From NCBI GenBank assembly GCA_905221605.1, contig CAJNDS010002072.1, positions 121,501 through 185,500 of the forward strand: a stretch of 64,000 nt of DNA, written 5' to 3'. Source of the stretch: Symbiodinium natans. Its lineage: Eukaryota > Sar > Dinophyceae > Suessiales > Symbiodiniaceae. Each line of letters opens with the position of its first letter. Within the stretch, counting starts at the first letter, position 1. Shown one piece after another: positions 44,998 to 58,440 of the stretch. Under the pieces are notes generated by a model. The model was not told where the DNA came from and did not search any database. It worked only from the letters and a program-made list of their open reading frames with translations. Both the position numbers and the translations under genes were made by a program.

Positions 44998-47008
44998 GTG
45001 TCATTCAATGCACAGACATTGTGTCAGAAGTTAATTTCCCAAGCTAACATTGCGAACCTAGGTCGCTTGAATCGGCAGTGTGTCCTTGGTTCAGATGTCG
45101 TAGATGTACTTCACATCTTCGCTGGCGTTGCCACGCTTTCAGCGGCTCTGATTTCCATGGGCTTCAAGGTGCTTGATTTCGATTGTTGCCGCTTTGACAG
45201 GCTTCAGATTGTAAGACCTTTCCCATCTTCGAAAATAAGCAGATAGGGATACGACCAACGTCGTCTGACCCAAGATCATTGCTTTTTTTTGTCAATGTAA
45301 TGTAGAATGAGGCATCTCTGAATCACACAATATCCACACTGTTGCCGGAATCCACCTGCTCTTGGCAATGCTAGTGCGTGTTCGACCGGGTGGATTGGTC
45401 TTGCTGTCTCCAACGTGCAGCAGTTGGGGATGGATGGCTAGGGCCACCACTCTTCGCGGCATCGTTTCTGAGAGAAATGTATAAGTACTTCTTTTTTTAT
45501 TTTGGAGATATTGCGGGAGGCCTGTCGGCTTGTCTTAAAAATGGAACTTCTACTTATTTTGAGTCGCCATGCATCCAGGCTTTGTATGGCGACTGTTCCA
45601 GACGTTCCGTGGTGGTTGGAAACAGGATGGCTGAGACCATTGGCTCGTTGGTGATTCCCATTATGCATTGGCTTGGTATTCATCATGTTATCGAGCGCCC
45701 GGTTGCTTGTCCAAAGGGAGAAAGATTCTCCTTCTTGTGTTGTGTTTGTACATTAGTCCGAGTTCAACTCGCTTCACGTGGCAAAGCATGTGTTCAGATC
45801 TGCCAAGGGGTCCAGCCTTATGTGTCAGTGGCCATCCATCTCCGACTGTCAAGCGAGTTACGAAGAGCACGGCTTCCTTGCTGTAAGGGTTTGTCTTGGC
45901 CATTTTGGAGGGTTTTCTAAGAAACCTACAAACTTATCGGGGGATTGGCCGGGTTTGCGGACTCTCTCGAAGATGCATGCTCTTCTTGCAATGCTGCTGA
46001 AAGATCGACCTCTGCTCAAGCTGACGTCGCGCTATGGTCGCTGGAGGCCGGACATTCTGCCGCCAAAAAGTAGTTCATATCTCAGCTACATTTGTGGCCC
46101 GCTTTGGGGTTTTGCAAACTCCCGCGACACTTCTTGCAGCAGGACGTGAGCAGCTGTCTAAGAAAGAAAATTCACTAGGATGAAAGTTCCCCTTGAAGCT
46201 CCGCCTGAAATCTTCCAGCTGCTATGTGTTCTTCAAACTTGAACTTAATGGTTTCTTTGGCCCTAGAACAAACCTGATCTGGGGTTTCTTTCTGTGAGGT
46301 CGGCCAATGACAAAATGGCTGCCAGCGCTGTGTACCCCCCTGAGTTTGGCAAGGCCATCGGATCAATACTTGTATGGCGGCAGCAAGCTGGAGATCAGAC
46401 GATGCTTGACTCTTGTGCCAGAGACTTGGCGCAGAACATGAAGCCTGCAGAGGATGTCTTCGCCATGGTGAAAGCCAAGATTGATGAGATCGGTTGGACA
46501 GACACTGATCCGGGGTGGCCTGGTGTGGAGGACATTCTAGTCCCCCCCCCGAACCCTGAGCTGGTACGTCTGGCCTTGAGGAAGAGGAGGCTGGAGAAGG
46601 AGACGGCTAGGCGTGCCGCGCTTGTATCTGATTCCTCCGAAGTTGACTCGTGGGAATTTCTTCCTCGAGACTCGAGTCCGATTCTTGGCGGTTGCCTGGC
46701 TTATTTTCGGGTAGTTAACTCGAATGTGATTGTGTTGGTTAGTTGCTTACTTAGTCTGGCTATTATGGTTGTGGTTGCCCCATTGCTATCCAAAGCTACC
46801 CATTGCGTGCAACTGGCCCTCTCATGACATATTTGCGCCAGACAGCTGACTTAGGGGGCTTAATTTCAGGAGTCCCCAGAACAAAAAGGTTCTTATGTGG
46901 AACACGCATAATTTGTCTGTTTCAGGCTCGCCAGAACCAGAGCCCGTGCAGCTTGGCATCACAGACGACAACGACGCCGACTCAGGCCGGGACACAAGCG
47001 TCTATTAG
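44998..47008 (+). CDS. Methyltransferase-fold-like protein, dinoflagellate-type
   Basis: A multi-exon gene. The first exon ends about 45210 and carries VLHIFAGVATLSAALISMGF, resembling motif I of SAM-dependent/C5-cytosine-methylase folds (FAG-x-G-x-x-S-x-A). The next exon ends at 45436 with VRVRPGGLVLLSPTCSSWGW, where PTCSSW recalls the PC-type catalytic loop. Exon 45579-45701 (VVVGNRMAETIGSLVIPIMH ... IERP) follows after a GC-AG intron with GCT at both ends. Later exons are 45763 onward (HFGGFSKKPTNLSGDWPGLR), about 46305-46695 (AASAVYPPEFGKAIGSILVW) and about 46926-47008 (acidic tail, TAG 47006-47008). I recall this as a family abundant in Symbiodinium-type genomes. True enzymatic activity is uncertain. 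The 5' end and two joins are unresolved. Confidence 0.65.
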
Positions 47009-47418
47009 GACCAGTGAAAGAAGAATCCTATTTGCGATCATATCATTTTTGCAGCCAAGAGAATCTTAAATTCCCAACAGACAGCTCCTCTCCGGCACGG
47101 CTATCCTTGACCACATGCCACTCTACTGCCTCTACGCAGCAGTGTCGGTAGCATTGCATTCAAGCTCACACACGCATGTTACTCTGGGCGCACACAGCAA
47201 CAATTGTCATATCTGATATGACAACTCATCCACTGATCTGCTTCCATGCTGCCAGTCTTCTGAGTGAGAAGAAGCCACGCTCACTCCTAAATTCTACCAT
47301 ATCGCAGGAGATGCTGCGGGACCTGTCGCAGCCCCGTACGTGAGCTCCGAGGACATTCCGGGAGGGTCCTTGCAGCAGTCGCGAGACTGTTTACAGCCGT
47401 CCTTTCGCTGTAGGCTGC

Positions 47419-47625
47419 TGTTTAGGGTTTAGGGTTTAGGGTTTAGGGTTTAGGGTTTAAGTTTAGGGTTTAGGGTTTAGGGTTTAGGGTTTAGGGTTTA
47501 GGGTTTAGGGTTTAGGGTTTAGGGTTTAGGGTTTAGGGTTTAGGGTTTATATAGGGTTTAGGGTTTAATACTTAGGGTTTGGGGTTTGGGGTTTAGGGTT
47601 TAAGGTTTAGGGTTTCTGGCTAGGG
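47419..47625. repeat. Long TTTAGGG array in the gene-dense block
   Basis: About 18 near-perfect units plus degenerate ones between the methyltransferase-like gene and the coiled-coil gene; the only long array between 44.6 and 57 kb. Confidence 0.95.
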
Positions 47626-47634
47626 AATGTAGGT

Positions 47635-47745
47635 TTCAGCTCGCCGCAGGACGAGAGCCGCTGAAGCAGGCGCCTGGCCTGGTGCAGGTCGCTCTTGGTC
47701 GCATGGGAGGCCACACCTTGCAGTGCAGCTCTTGAGATGCAGAGT
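47635..47745 (-). CDS. Isolated coding-like exon, minus strand
   Basis: The minus frame reads CISRAALQGVASHATKSDLH then QARRLLQRLSSCGELKP with good codon bias. It sits between two plus-strand genes beside the only long TTTAGGG array of the gene-dense region, so it may be a relic. Confidence 0.3.
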
Positions 47746-48061
47746 CCCAGGCCTTACGTGTACGGTTTTCGTGTGTGACAAGAACCCTGTATAGACTAAA
47801 GAGACATCGCCCTAATAGTTTTTCCTGGTCTTGTGTGTCTGGGGACTCAGCAGTTTTGCAGCGGCTGCAAACGCATACGTCTTCTTATCAACTCTGTCGC
47901 TTGCTCCCACGCAATTGTGAAAAAGCTCCTCAAGCTTGCGCCTTGCCTGCCTGTGCTCAGTGACAGACATGACAATTGATTTTTGTCTTCTGTCTCTCCC
48001 CCAGGGATGCCGCGGGCGTGCTAGGGTAGTAGCTGCCTCAAGTTTTGTCCAAGGGTTAGCC

Positions 48062-49744
<1,683 letters not shown>

Positions 49745-49979
49745 TCCAGCATACCCGTATTCCTGGTAGCATGTCGGCCTCACGCAAACAGTGTTAGCCT
49801 GCCCGCGAGAAATGTTGGTGTCGCTGCCTGCAAGGCAGTCTTTTTTGGGCCTTGTGTTGCTGTTGCACGGTCTATTGGAATAGCGTTGTTGACTTGCAAC
49901 ACCTTGCTGCAGTCTTTTGTCCTGTAGTCTGTAGTCTTGGGGCCTTAGATCCACTTGACTGTTAGGCCTGCCCAACGAC

Positions 49980-50279
49980 ATGGCCCCTGTGGACGCTACA
50001 TGTGTGGTTCTGCCTTGGCTTTTTTCGGGTTGCTGGATGAAGGTTTTCGTCCTCGAACAGGGTCAGGAGTGGCTGCGTGACGACCCGCAAAAGAAGGACA
50101 TGCTTGTGTGGATCTCTGGAGCGCCTCTGGGGGAGCGCTTTCACAGAAACGAAGAGCTGTGGCTCATTTTGTTGGACAGGGAGGGCCCGTATGTCCTCTT
50201 AGCAAATTACGAACAGCAATGTCGCGAAGCTGTCCAGTTGATATACCCCGTCTCTGTAGATTTGCATTCTATGGACTAG
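49980..50279 (+). CDS. ORF of unknown function, 99 aa
   Basis: ATG 49980 to TAG 50277-50279. The C-terminal two thirds (VLEQGQEWLRDDPQKKDMLV, then WISGAPLGERF) has normal codon bias; the first 20 residues are hydrophobic. It ends 140 bp before the AACGTTCTC motif cluster. It could be a short gene or an upstream exon of the following gene. No domain recognised. Confidence 0.4.
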   Translation: MAPVDATCVVLPWLFSGCWMKVFVLEQGQEWLRDDPQKKDMLVWISGAPLGERFHRNEELWLILLDREGPYVLLANYEQQCREAVQLIYPVSVDLHSMD

Positions 50280-50421
50280 ACTGTCGACTATGCTTGGCTG
50301 AAAAGACATGGCTTCTGCTCTTCTTAGTTGCAGCACGCCTCTGCTTGCCTTTCTTGTGGCACCAGCTCGTAGTTGAAATGGCTGCCTGCGTGACTGAGGC
50401 TGCTGTCCGGTTCAGGCCCTG

Positions 50422-50806
50422 AACGTTCTCAGGGGACGCAACGTTCTCTTCAGACACCAACGTTCTCTTCAGCCGGAAACGTTCTCACAATCAGACACCC
50501 TTCTCTACTCGCAGAACCTACTAGGCCCTGTCGTGCCCCTTCACCCCTAAAAATGCCCAAAACATGCCCAGAAGGATCCCAAAGAGAATGGTCAACGTAA
50601 GCAAATCGCCCGAGACGTGTCTAAAATTCCAACTCAACCTACTGGCCTCCTTTTTCGGAACCTGTGCCATTGGAGCCTGCCGGAGGGGAATCCGGGGGCC
50701 CTTGGGCATGGGAATGGAAACCGACAGTGGAGTGGAGGATGCCGAGGTTGGGTAGTCACGGTACGGATAGCTGACACCAATCGTTCTCTCACGAGACAAC
50801 GTTCTC
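50422..50806. promoter_or_regulatory. AACGTTCTC motif cluster
   Basis: AACGTTCTC occurs exactly at 50422, 50440, 50459, 50478 and 50798, with a near copy (ATCGTTCTC) at about 50780. The first four are spaced 18-19 bp. The last lies 30 bp before the ATG of the 1,611-residue gene. Phased spacing upstream of a start codon suggests a cis-regulatory or initiation element, but a degenerate minisatellite is possible. Confidence 0.4.
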
Positions 50807-50835
50807 TCCAGCTTGTCCCTTGTTCTAGAGCCAGC

Positions 50836-53800
50836 ATGTCTCGATTTGCAAAATCACTGCGCGCCGGGCAGGTCTGGCTCGCATCCGTGCAGAAGCTGCT
50901 CCAGAAGGTGCCGCTGGAAGGCGATGAGCAGGAACCTGGCCAGAGAGACAAGGCTTTGTTGGAAGTTCGCAAGTCCATTGCGGCAAGACGGCTGCAGCTT
51001 ACGCCTGACAAGTTTTCTGGTTCGCGACAGCAATGCTCTGATACGCAGAAGCAACATGAAGCTGCAATGCGCCAGTTGGTTGACATGTATGGGTCTGAGA
51101 TGCCTTTTGCTCCCGAACCTGTGGCCCCCAAAGAGTCTGTCCCAGTCGCAGTGGCAAACGAAAAGCCCACTGAGCCTGTGCCTGGATCCCCTGGCTCTGA
51201 TCGCTGCTGTCCACAGCACAGCTTTCGCTTCTTGCAAAACCGCAAGGGGGTGTGGACGGTGCTCCAGGCAGACAGGGTATACACAGGGTGTTCATGGTTG
51301 TTTTTTTGCAATTGGTGCTGCTGGCGATATATATATATATATATATCATTGCTTCTTCTTATGGGGCAGGGGGGGGGGGGGGGCAAGGGGAGGGTTTCTT
51401 CTGTGAGGTGGACGACGACGCAGCAGTTGATGGGTACAAGCACTTCATTTCAATACCGGAATGGTACCATTTCAGGACGCCGTTCTCCCAATACTTCACC
51501 AAGAACTATTCCGGTGTTTTCCTGCCTTTGGCTCACACCTTCGAGCTGTCTACTGGCCATGTGTCATTCTCAGTTTCTTACGATGATACTGTAATGTTGG
51601 TCTAAGCTTGCTCGGGTTCCGCTCAGGTGGCCCGGCGGCCAACCTACAAAGGCAGTGTGCAAGAGATCACAAATCTCCCAATCGACGCTTGCACAGTCAT
51701 GGGGGTACTTGTGCTTGAAGCAACCTTGCTCCCCACGTCTACCTTCAGTCAGGAAGGGGTGCAAGAGTGTGTGGCCGTGCTGCAAGCTTTGGAGGAGCAT
51801 ATGAATGTCAATTGTGCTCTCCAGCTACTGCCGCACGCACAGGCTTTTCAGGTGCAGGTGCAGGACAATTTGTTGCCTCTGCCGCGAATCAAAGCGATTC
51901 TGCACGAGCTCGGCCTTAGCTGGTCCAGGCGGGTTCCGGATCTCAGGGTGCTGTTCACTCTGTCAGCCAACGCAACACATCATGACATGAACGTACATGA
52001 ATTCTCATCTTCTTTGCAAGGTTTGCAAAGAAGATGACTGCCAACAACATCAGCAATATGTTGCCACTCAGCATCCTGCTCACTACGTGCTATCGCATGA
52101 AGAGTGATAGAGACTTCTGGAGTTGCCTTGGGTTTCGTCGCTTGACAAAGCGACTGACGCACTGCTTTGCGCAAGAAGCCGAGCTCGCTCTGGAGACGGC
52201 CTGCACGGATACGTGCCCGGACCCCACTCTTCTTCAGAAGTATCACCCTTACATGTCTGGCTCGCGACGTAAAGGGAACAAAGCCCTGCGCATGAATATG
52301 GTGAATCGCTTCCTTTGCAGGGGTGCCGGGTACGTGACCTTGAAGGACGAAAAGAATTTGGGCCAGCTGGGAGTGGTCAAAGAGAAATCTACACTTGCTG
52401 CCCGGACTGCGTCTGAATACACAGCACGCCTGCTCATCAAGGTGGAGCAGACAGTCTCCGCAGTCGTGGGGAAGCAGCCTATGCAATGTCTCAACTTTTG
52501 CTTCGACGCTGCTACGTTCGCTGGCGAGCAGGCTGGAGCAATTCAAGGCTTCAGGCTTCGGCTTTGTTTGGCAGTCCCCAGATTCATGTGGGGTTCGTTG
52601 GGCTCTGGCAGGGATTGCAAGTGATTTTAGCTCCACAGACTAAGCAGCTAACAGGCAGAGTGCTATCAACTTGAAGCTGTATCCTCTGGCCAGGTCCTCT
52701 CTGTGATCTTTCGGTTGGGTGGCCGACATTTCTCTGGGGCCACACAGCTACTTCAGGCCAATGTCTGCACAAAGACTGAAGCTGTCCAAGCTGCCACCGC
52801 ATTGTCTGAAGTCGTGGCTGGGGAGCTGCCTCTGAATGCAGAGTACAAGGTAGACATCCCCAAGGAGGCATGGAAGTTCAAGGAATTCCGGCAGCCGACC
52901 AAGTACCTACTTTGTGGCTTGGCTAACAGCCTCCAGCAGGCCATGCCGCTTGGCTGGAGCTTGGCTTGCTGCAGACCTCCAAACCCGTTGATGCCCGCTA
53001 CCTCCGGATGCGCCCGCCTGCTCTATGACGCGTCGGAGACTGCCTTGATGGTGCCACCTCCGCCGGAGCACGCGAGATTGCATTTTGTGTGGGATCCTGA
53101 GTCCAAAGAAGCACGTGCAGATCACTACCTCAACGAGAACTTTACTCGACTTGTCTTTTCAGCGGATGAGGGCACTGAGGCGTGCCGGGACCTATTTGTG
53201 TCTATGTCTTCTTTCAGCTTGGGGTTTAGGCTGAGGGTTTAAAGGTTTTGCACTCAGACTTGCTGTTGCAGGGCTTTGTCGGCTTTCAACACCTTTGCGT
53301 GCAGCAGCTGTGGGCGCTGATGTGGCCGGATTTGTTTCACAAGGCGGCCAGAAAGGCTTCAGGCGCTATACGCCGGCTGAATGAGGGGCTGGGCTTTCTT
53401 CGTCGGCTCATGGCTTTGCATCGGTTTTCTCGGGGACCTTTCAAGAGCTCCCGCTTCGGCAGGATCATTGCTGACTCCCGGGATCGTCTAGCAGACGTGT
53501 TGTCTGAAGATCCCGAGAACGGCTTTGTGCAGACGTGGTTGGCAGGCATCGCCAAGGACGTGGCTGGTTGGGCAAACTGCGAAGCTGGCCTGACAGACTT
53601 TACTGCCCAAGACCTCCTTGCCATCCTCAAGAAGCGACGAGGCAGGAGCTCACGCACAGACCCTGTCCATAGAAACGATGTAGCTTGCAAACGATGCTTC
53701 ATTCAGGCGTCATTCACCTCCGGGCTGATACGCCGAAGGATGTTCGTTGGTTTTCGTTTTACGACCACGCTGTGGCATTGGATGCTTGCTGGCACACTGA

Positions 53801-56800
53801 TGCTATGGCTCATTGCTTCGCGTGGTTCACAGAGGGCAAGAACCCTTGGTCGCTTCACCGCGGCAGTGATGCCTCGGAGGACTCTTTCTCGTCTCGAGTG
53901 TCTGCGTGGCACGTGTGGGCCCCTGTTTGGCTTGCTCTCGCAAAAGTAGCAATAGCACACTCGTGATGCACACGGTCCTAAAAAACCAGTGGCTCAGGTT
54001 TTGGCCGATGACACAAACCAAGATAAAATGAGGGCCTTCATCGTGGTTTTCAAAGCCTTGCGAATCTACGTGGCTGAGTGTGCCTCTAAGCTGCACACTA
54101 CATACCAAGACATATTATGATTTGCATATGTACTCTCTTGTCTTCTCTCTCGCACACACTTCTCTCCCAAGCCTGCTTCAGGCCAAAGATTTCCAGCAGA
54201 ACGGATCGGCCTCCGTCCGCCACGCAATGTCCTTGGCTACGGGCAAGCGTGTGGAAAAGCTGGTGATGCCACTTGCCCGCAAATACTTAGCAAAGACTTG
54301 GAACCATGAAGTCACTTAGATTCTGGTAATGTATACAAGTCCACATCGAATGGGCAGCAGACTTTCCAAAGGCGAACCTTCCAGAATGCGGCCAAAGGGA
54401 GTGGCCTACGCTACGCGGGCGCAATGGAGGACCAAGAGTCTCTGGAATGGCTGGCTTCGCTGTTCTTGTTTTTGCTGGACACACTGCAAGAACTGGATGC
54501 TGTTCACAGAAGCTTTCCCTGGCGGGCTGTGGCTTGCTTGAGCACGCAAACTAAAGCCCAGACACTCGCCGACATGCAGGCGGAGTGGCAGCTGGTGACC
54601 GAGGTTGTGGATCGACTTCCTGAAAGCCACACGCTTCACACGGCATTCGGCTTCACACGATTCCAAGCCTACCGTGATGTCATGACCAAAGCTGAGCCCC
54701 TACTTAGCACTGGCACTTCTGTTCATGGGCTCTGTTTTTTGGGGGGAATCGGGTCCTGACATATGACAAGAATTATTGTCGGGCTGGCTTGCTGCCATAC
54801 CGCACCTGAAATGAACTCGCTGAATTTGTGTTTTTAATTTCTTATGAACCTCGCCAGGTCGATGAACTTCGATGCCGAAGCGATGGAGACGCCTGTGGGC
54901 AGGGACTTCACAGAGATATGTCGCATTGTGGCGGGCATGACAGGCGAGGCCACGGACTCTATGCTCTCTTCTTTGCCAAGCGAGCTCTGCTTCAACGATC
55001 TACGCGACTCGGGGCGACGACATGCAAAGGCCGAAAAAACCTGCCCTCACAATATACACGCCGTGGCCCACACCCAGACCCCTGGGAGGATCCAAAAAAT
55101 GGATCCCCTTAAGGGTTCCTAAGAATGACCCAATAGTAGTATAGGGTACCATTTGGGGGTTCTATTTTTTGGATCCTCCCAGGGGTCTGGGCAAAAGCTC
55201 CATCTCTCGCACCTCCGGCGGGGAGGCCCTCACCTTGGATTCGCAGGACTGGCAAAGCTCTTTATCTCAGAAGTACGTGAAATCGCGAGTGCACAGCAGC
55301 CTGAAGGCCACTGATGCAGAGCTTGGAGTATGTGCTGAAGGCCTCACGAAGCACAAGTCCTCCAAGAACTACACCAAGCCGCACATCATGGCGCAGCGGC
55401 TGGAGCTGCTGCGAACACTGGGCCACACCTACAGGACGGAGCTGCGACCGGAGTTGGACACGCAGAGTGATCGAACTGAGGTACTTCTTGCAGTCTACAA
55501 TGGGATGTGGGTTTCAAGGGTCGTGCCCGAGCACTACTTCATCTCATGGGACCAAGGGGCGGAGACTTCAACAAGGACCTTGGTGCTGGGAGCTGGCCCT
55601 CACGCTCTTCGTGTCCTACCTCTGATCTTGTTTGAGGCCGACGTGTTCACATTCAAGGACATGAGTGTACCCCGTGGCCAGAAAATCGTGGGCGGCCTCA
55701 ATGACGTCCTGATAGCCGCCGCAGAGCCCTGCCTGGCCCACGACCAGCTTGGATGGAAGCAAACATCCGGCTGGATGTCCTTGGCGCAGTACATTGCGGA
55801 TGAGTCCTTGCTATGGCTACCCCGAACATTGCTCTCAAAGGTTTGCAGCGCCCTGGGCCTCAAACACAGCCGCATGGACTACAAAGAGCGTGTGAAGTGT
55901 TTCTTGCGGCACATGGGTAAATCCGAGCAAGATATCAACGCCACGTTGGATGAACTTCCAGATCAGAGGAAGAAAAAGTCTCACCACGACGAGGTGCTTT
56001 GGTCGGAGTTGTGTGGGGCTATGGGAATAGAATGTTTGTGTTCTAGAAGGGATATAGGGGACTTGATGCCAAACGCAGTCATATGTTATGTAGCGCCTAT
56101 GTTGCAGTCAGTCAGTTCTCACGCCTCTAGCACAGGATGCCGACAAGTGTGATGAAGACGAGCACTTAGAGGGCCAGACAGACGAGGAGGAGGAGCACGA
56201 GGTTATGGAAGACATGGCCGACAATCCCGAAGAAGATGGCCTTCCCGACCCCGCAACAGAAGAACCCGAGCCAGGCGTCCAACAGGATGTTGACATGGGC
56301 GATGCCGAGGCCGCAGCAGCGCCGGCAAAGGATGGCGCCCATGACTCTCAGCTGTCAGAACCATGCGTAAGTCTGATGTTTCATGATGTCATTTTCATCT
56401 ATGTAGCCGATAGACACTCTAAACCCTAAACCCGAAACCCTAAAGAAACGGTTTGTGAACTGAAGTAGATAACAAGAAGGTCTAGTCTTGTACGCTTGGA
56501 CCAGGCACGTGTTGATGGCCCACATGCCTCGCCTGTTCCTCGCGGAATTCCAGAGGGCGATGTCGCTCCAGGTTGTGTCACGTACTTCGGCTTCCCAAAG
56601 GGCGCAAGTCCGTTTGTTCAGTGTTACTTGCCTGCAGGGTACAAGCACCGCTCCAAGAAGAGTAGATGCGTTTCGTACTTTGATCCGGATGGGCCGGCAC
56701 GTGGCCTCACGGCCAACCGGACAAAAGAGCAGGCAATGAACTGCCTCAGAGCCTGGTCCCAAGAGTGGTTTCAGGGGCTCTCTCCAGAGGAGAGGCGGGG

Positions 56801-56846
56801 GTTCGAGCAGGCAGAGCCTGCCCGTAAAAAACAGCGCAAGCAGTAG
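50836..56846 (+). CDS. Large 14-exon gene, 1,611 aa, unknown function
   Basis: Exons: 50836-51276, 51393-51590, 51627-51992, 52031-52531, 52694-53236, 53272-53641, 53707-53945, 53998-54108, 54182-54310, 54361-54695, 54858-55076, 55183-55993, 56136-56366, 56505-56846 (TAG). Phases close at all joins and the sum is exactly 1,612 codons. Donors: 8 GT, 3 GC, 2 GA. Conserved-looking blocks include QPMQCLNFCFDAATFAGEQ, TPKDVRWFSFYDHAVALDAC, HSRMDYKERVKCFLRHMG and a Cys/Tyr-rich C-terminal block GCVTYFGFPKGASPFVQCYL. An acidic stretch (56136-56366) and basic end KKQRKQ suggest a nuclear protein. I know of similar unannotated dinoflagellate proteins but no function. The 54695/54858 join is the weakest; ATG 54844 could start a second gene. 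Confidence 0.75.
55073..55191. mobile_element. Family L element acting as intron
   Basis: A 119-bp element with 28-bp perfect terminal inverted repeats starting CCCAGACCCCTGGGAGGATC. It interrupts the 1,611-residue gene. A GA-AG intron 55077-55182 inside it joins HTQ to GLGKSSIS in frame, so only a few bases of each end stay in the mRNA. CA flanks both ends. Confidence 0.8.
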
Positions 56847-56849
56847 ACT

Positions 56850-57640
56850 GCCCTGTCACTTTAGATAGGCTGTCTGCAACCCTTCAGACATGAAGTGAAG
56901 CCAACTTGGAGATCCAGTGCTTGCGAAAGGCTTCCGGATGCGTCTCAAGGGGAAATGCTGCGCTGAGAAGCAAAAGACAAATGCCGTTGCCTTGCGCTCA
57001 CTTGCGCTTTGAGTTGCATCCTAACACACCTGTGCCAACCATAAATGCTACCAAAATAGGAAGAAACTGATGAGCTTCAAGGAATGGGGAAGGTAGACAT
57101 AGAGTTGAGGGTTTGGGGGTTTGGGGTTTGGGGTTTACGGTGTGGCAACGACACTTCAATGTTCTTTCGAGTTTGCCAGACGTGTTATTTGTCAAGCCGC
57201 AATGTTTTTTTTTTCGAGCCTTGCCCATACACACTTGAGCCCTCAGGGTCCATGTACCTGAATATTAGTTTGGCCTTCAAGTACCTCCTATGTGGGGCCT
57301 TTTTAGCCCAAGTATATCATGATAAGGTACATGGACCCTTAGGGGACCCCACCCCCCCCCCCCCCCCCCAAAGAAAAAAAGGAGGAAGGTATATGTGTGT
57401 ATATATATATATGCTACCCCCCCCCCCCCCCCCCCAGCGACCTACCCTTGTTAGGCCTTTTTAGGCCTTTCTAACAAAAAACAACAACGAAGGCCCAAAG
57501 CCGCGTAGTTAATCACCGGGTACTGAAGGACAGTTACTGGGACACCCACCTCACAGACCCCGATAAGCCGGCGTTGGATTAATCTACATTTTGAATCTGA
57601 AGCGGACAATGCTGTTTTTAGACGTCTAGATTTGGTTTTT
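56850..57640. other. 3' flank of the large gene
   Basis: No coding frame supported. Contains one family C element, poly-C tracts at 57351-57369 and 57417-57435, and a TA tract. No AATAAA-type signal was assigned, since dinoflagellates often lack it. Confidence 0.5.
57246..57343. mobile_element. Family C element
   Basis: Ends GGGTCCATGTACCT and AGGTACATGGACCC, just after the gene-dense block; a poly-C tract follows. Confidence 0.75.
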
Positions 57641-58440
57641 TCTATGCAAATTGTGCGTTTAAGGGGCAATTAATGTTTTGTTGAGCAACTAATTTATTTA
57701 TACAGTTGTGTTTGCACGAGGCAAAGCATTAATCAAATAGTGAAACACTTTTCTTGATTCTATGCGAATTTAACTACAAGAGTATTTATTAAGCAAAGAG
57801 CCCAATTTGACTCAAGTGAATACTATTTAAGGGAGCATACTCAACCAAGATACGAAATAGACACCATTCTCAACCAAAATATGGCAAAGTGTGCGTTTAA
57901 AGGGCAAAGAATGCTTTGTTGAGCAACTACCGTATTTATATAATTGTGTTTGTACTAGGCAAAGTATGAATCAAATACTATCTGAAAAGTCCACTGCAAT
58001 GCCTTATGTTTACATATTCATGAGTTTTTTTTGAAATAATCTTTCTATGCGAATTTATCTACTAGACTAATTATTAAGCAAATAGCCCAATTTGACTCAA
58101 GTGAATACCATTTAAAGGACCATACTCAACCAAAATACGAAATAAGCATCATATTCAACCAAAATATGGCAACGTGTGGTTTAAAGGACAAATAGTGCTT
58201 TGTTGAGCAACTAATGCATTGAAACAGTTGTGTTTATACCAAGCAGAGTATTATTGAAATACTATCTGCAAAGTCCACTGAAATACCTTATGTTTACATA
58301 TTCATGAAACATTTTTTGAAATATTCATTCTATGCGAATTTAACTACTAGAGTAACTCTTAAGCAAATAGCCCAATTTGACTCAAGCGAATACTATTTAA
58401 AGGACCATACTCAACCAAATACGAAATAAACACTAACGGA
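57640..58440. repeat. AT-rich satellite, three units of about 240-285 bp
   Basis: GTGCGTTTAA...TGTTGAGCAACTA recurs near 57651, 57890 and 58173, and CTATGCGAATTTAACTAC-type blocks near 57758, 58047 and 58331. Composition is sharply AT-rich. No coding frame is supported here. Confidence 0.85.

Noticed and set aside
50634-51443. 269-codon minus-strand ORF
   Set aside because: Antisense shadow of the first exons of the 14-exon gene, which close in phase on the plus strand.
51980-52636. 218-codon minus-strand ORF
   Set aside because: Antisense to the exon 52031-52531 that fits the plus-strand model with correct splice phases.
55045-55125. C-terminal end of a gene at the stop in the family L element
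   Set aside because: The stop lies inside the TIR element; splicing it out continues the frame for another 420 codons.
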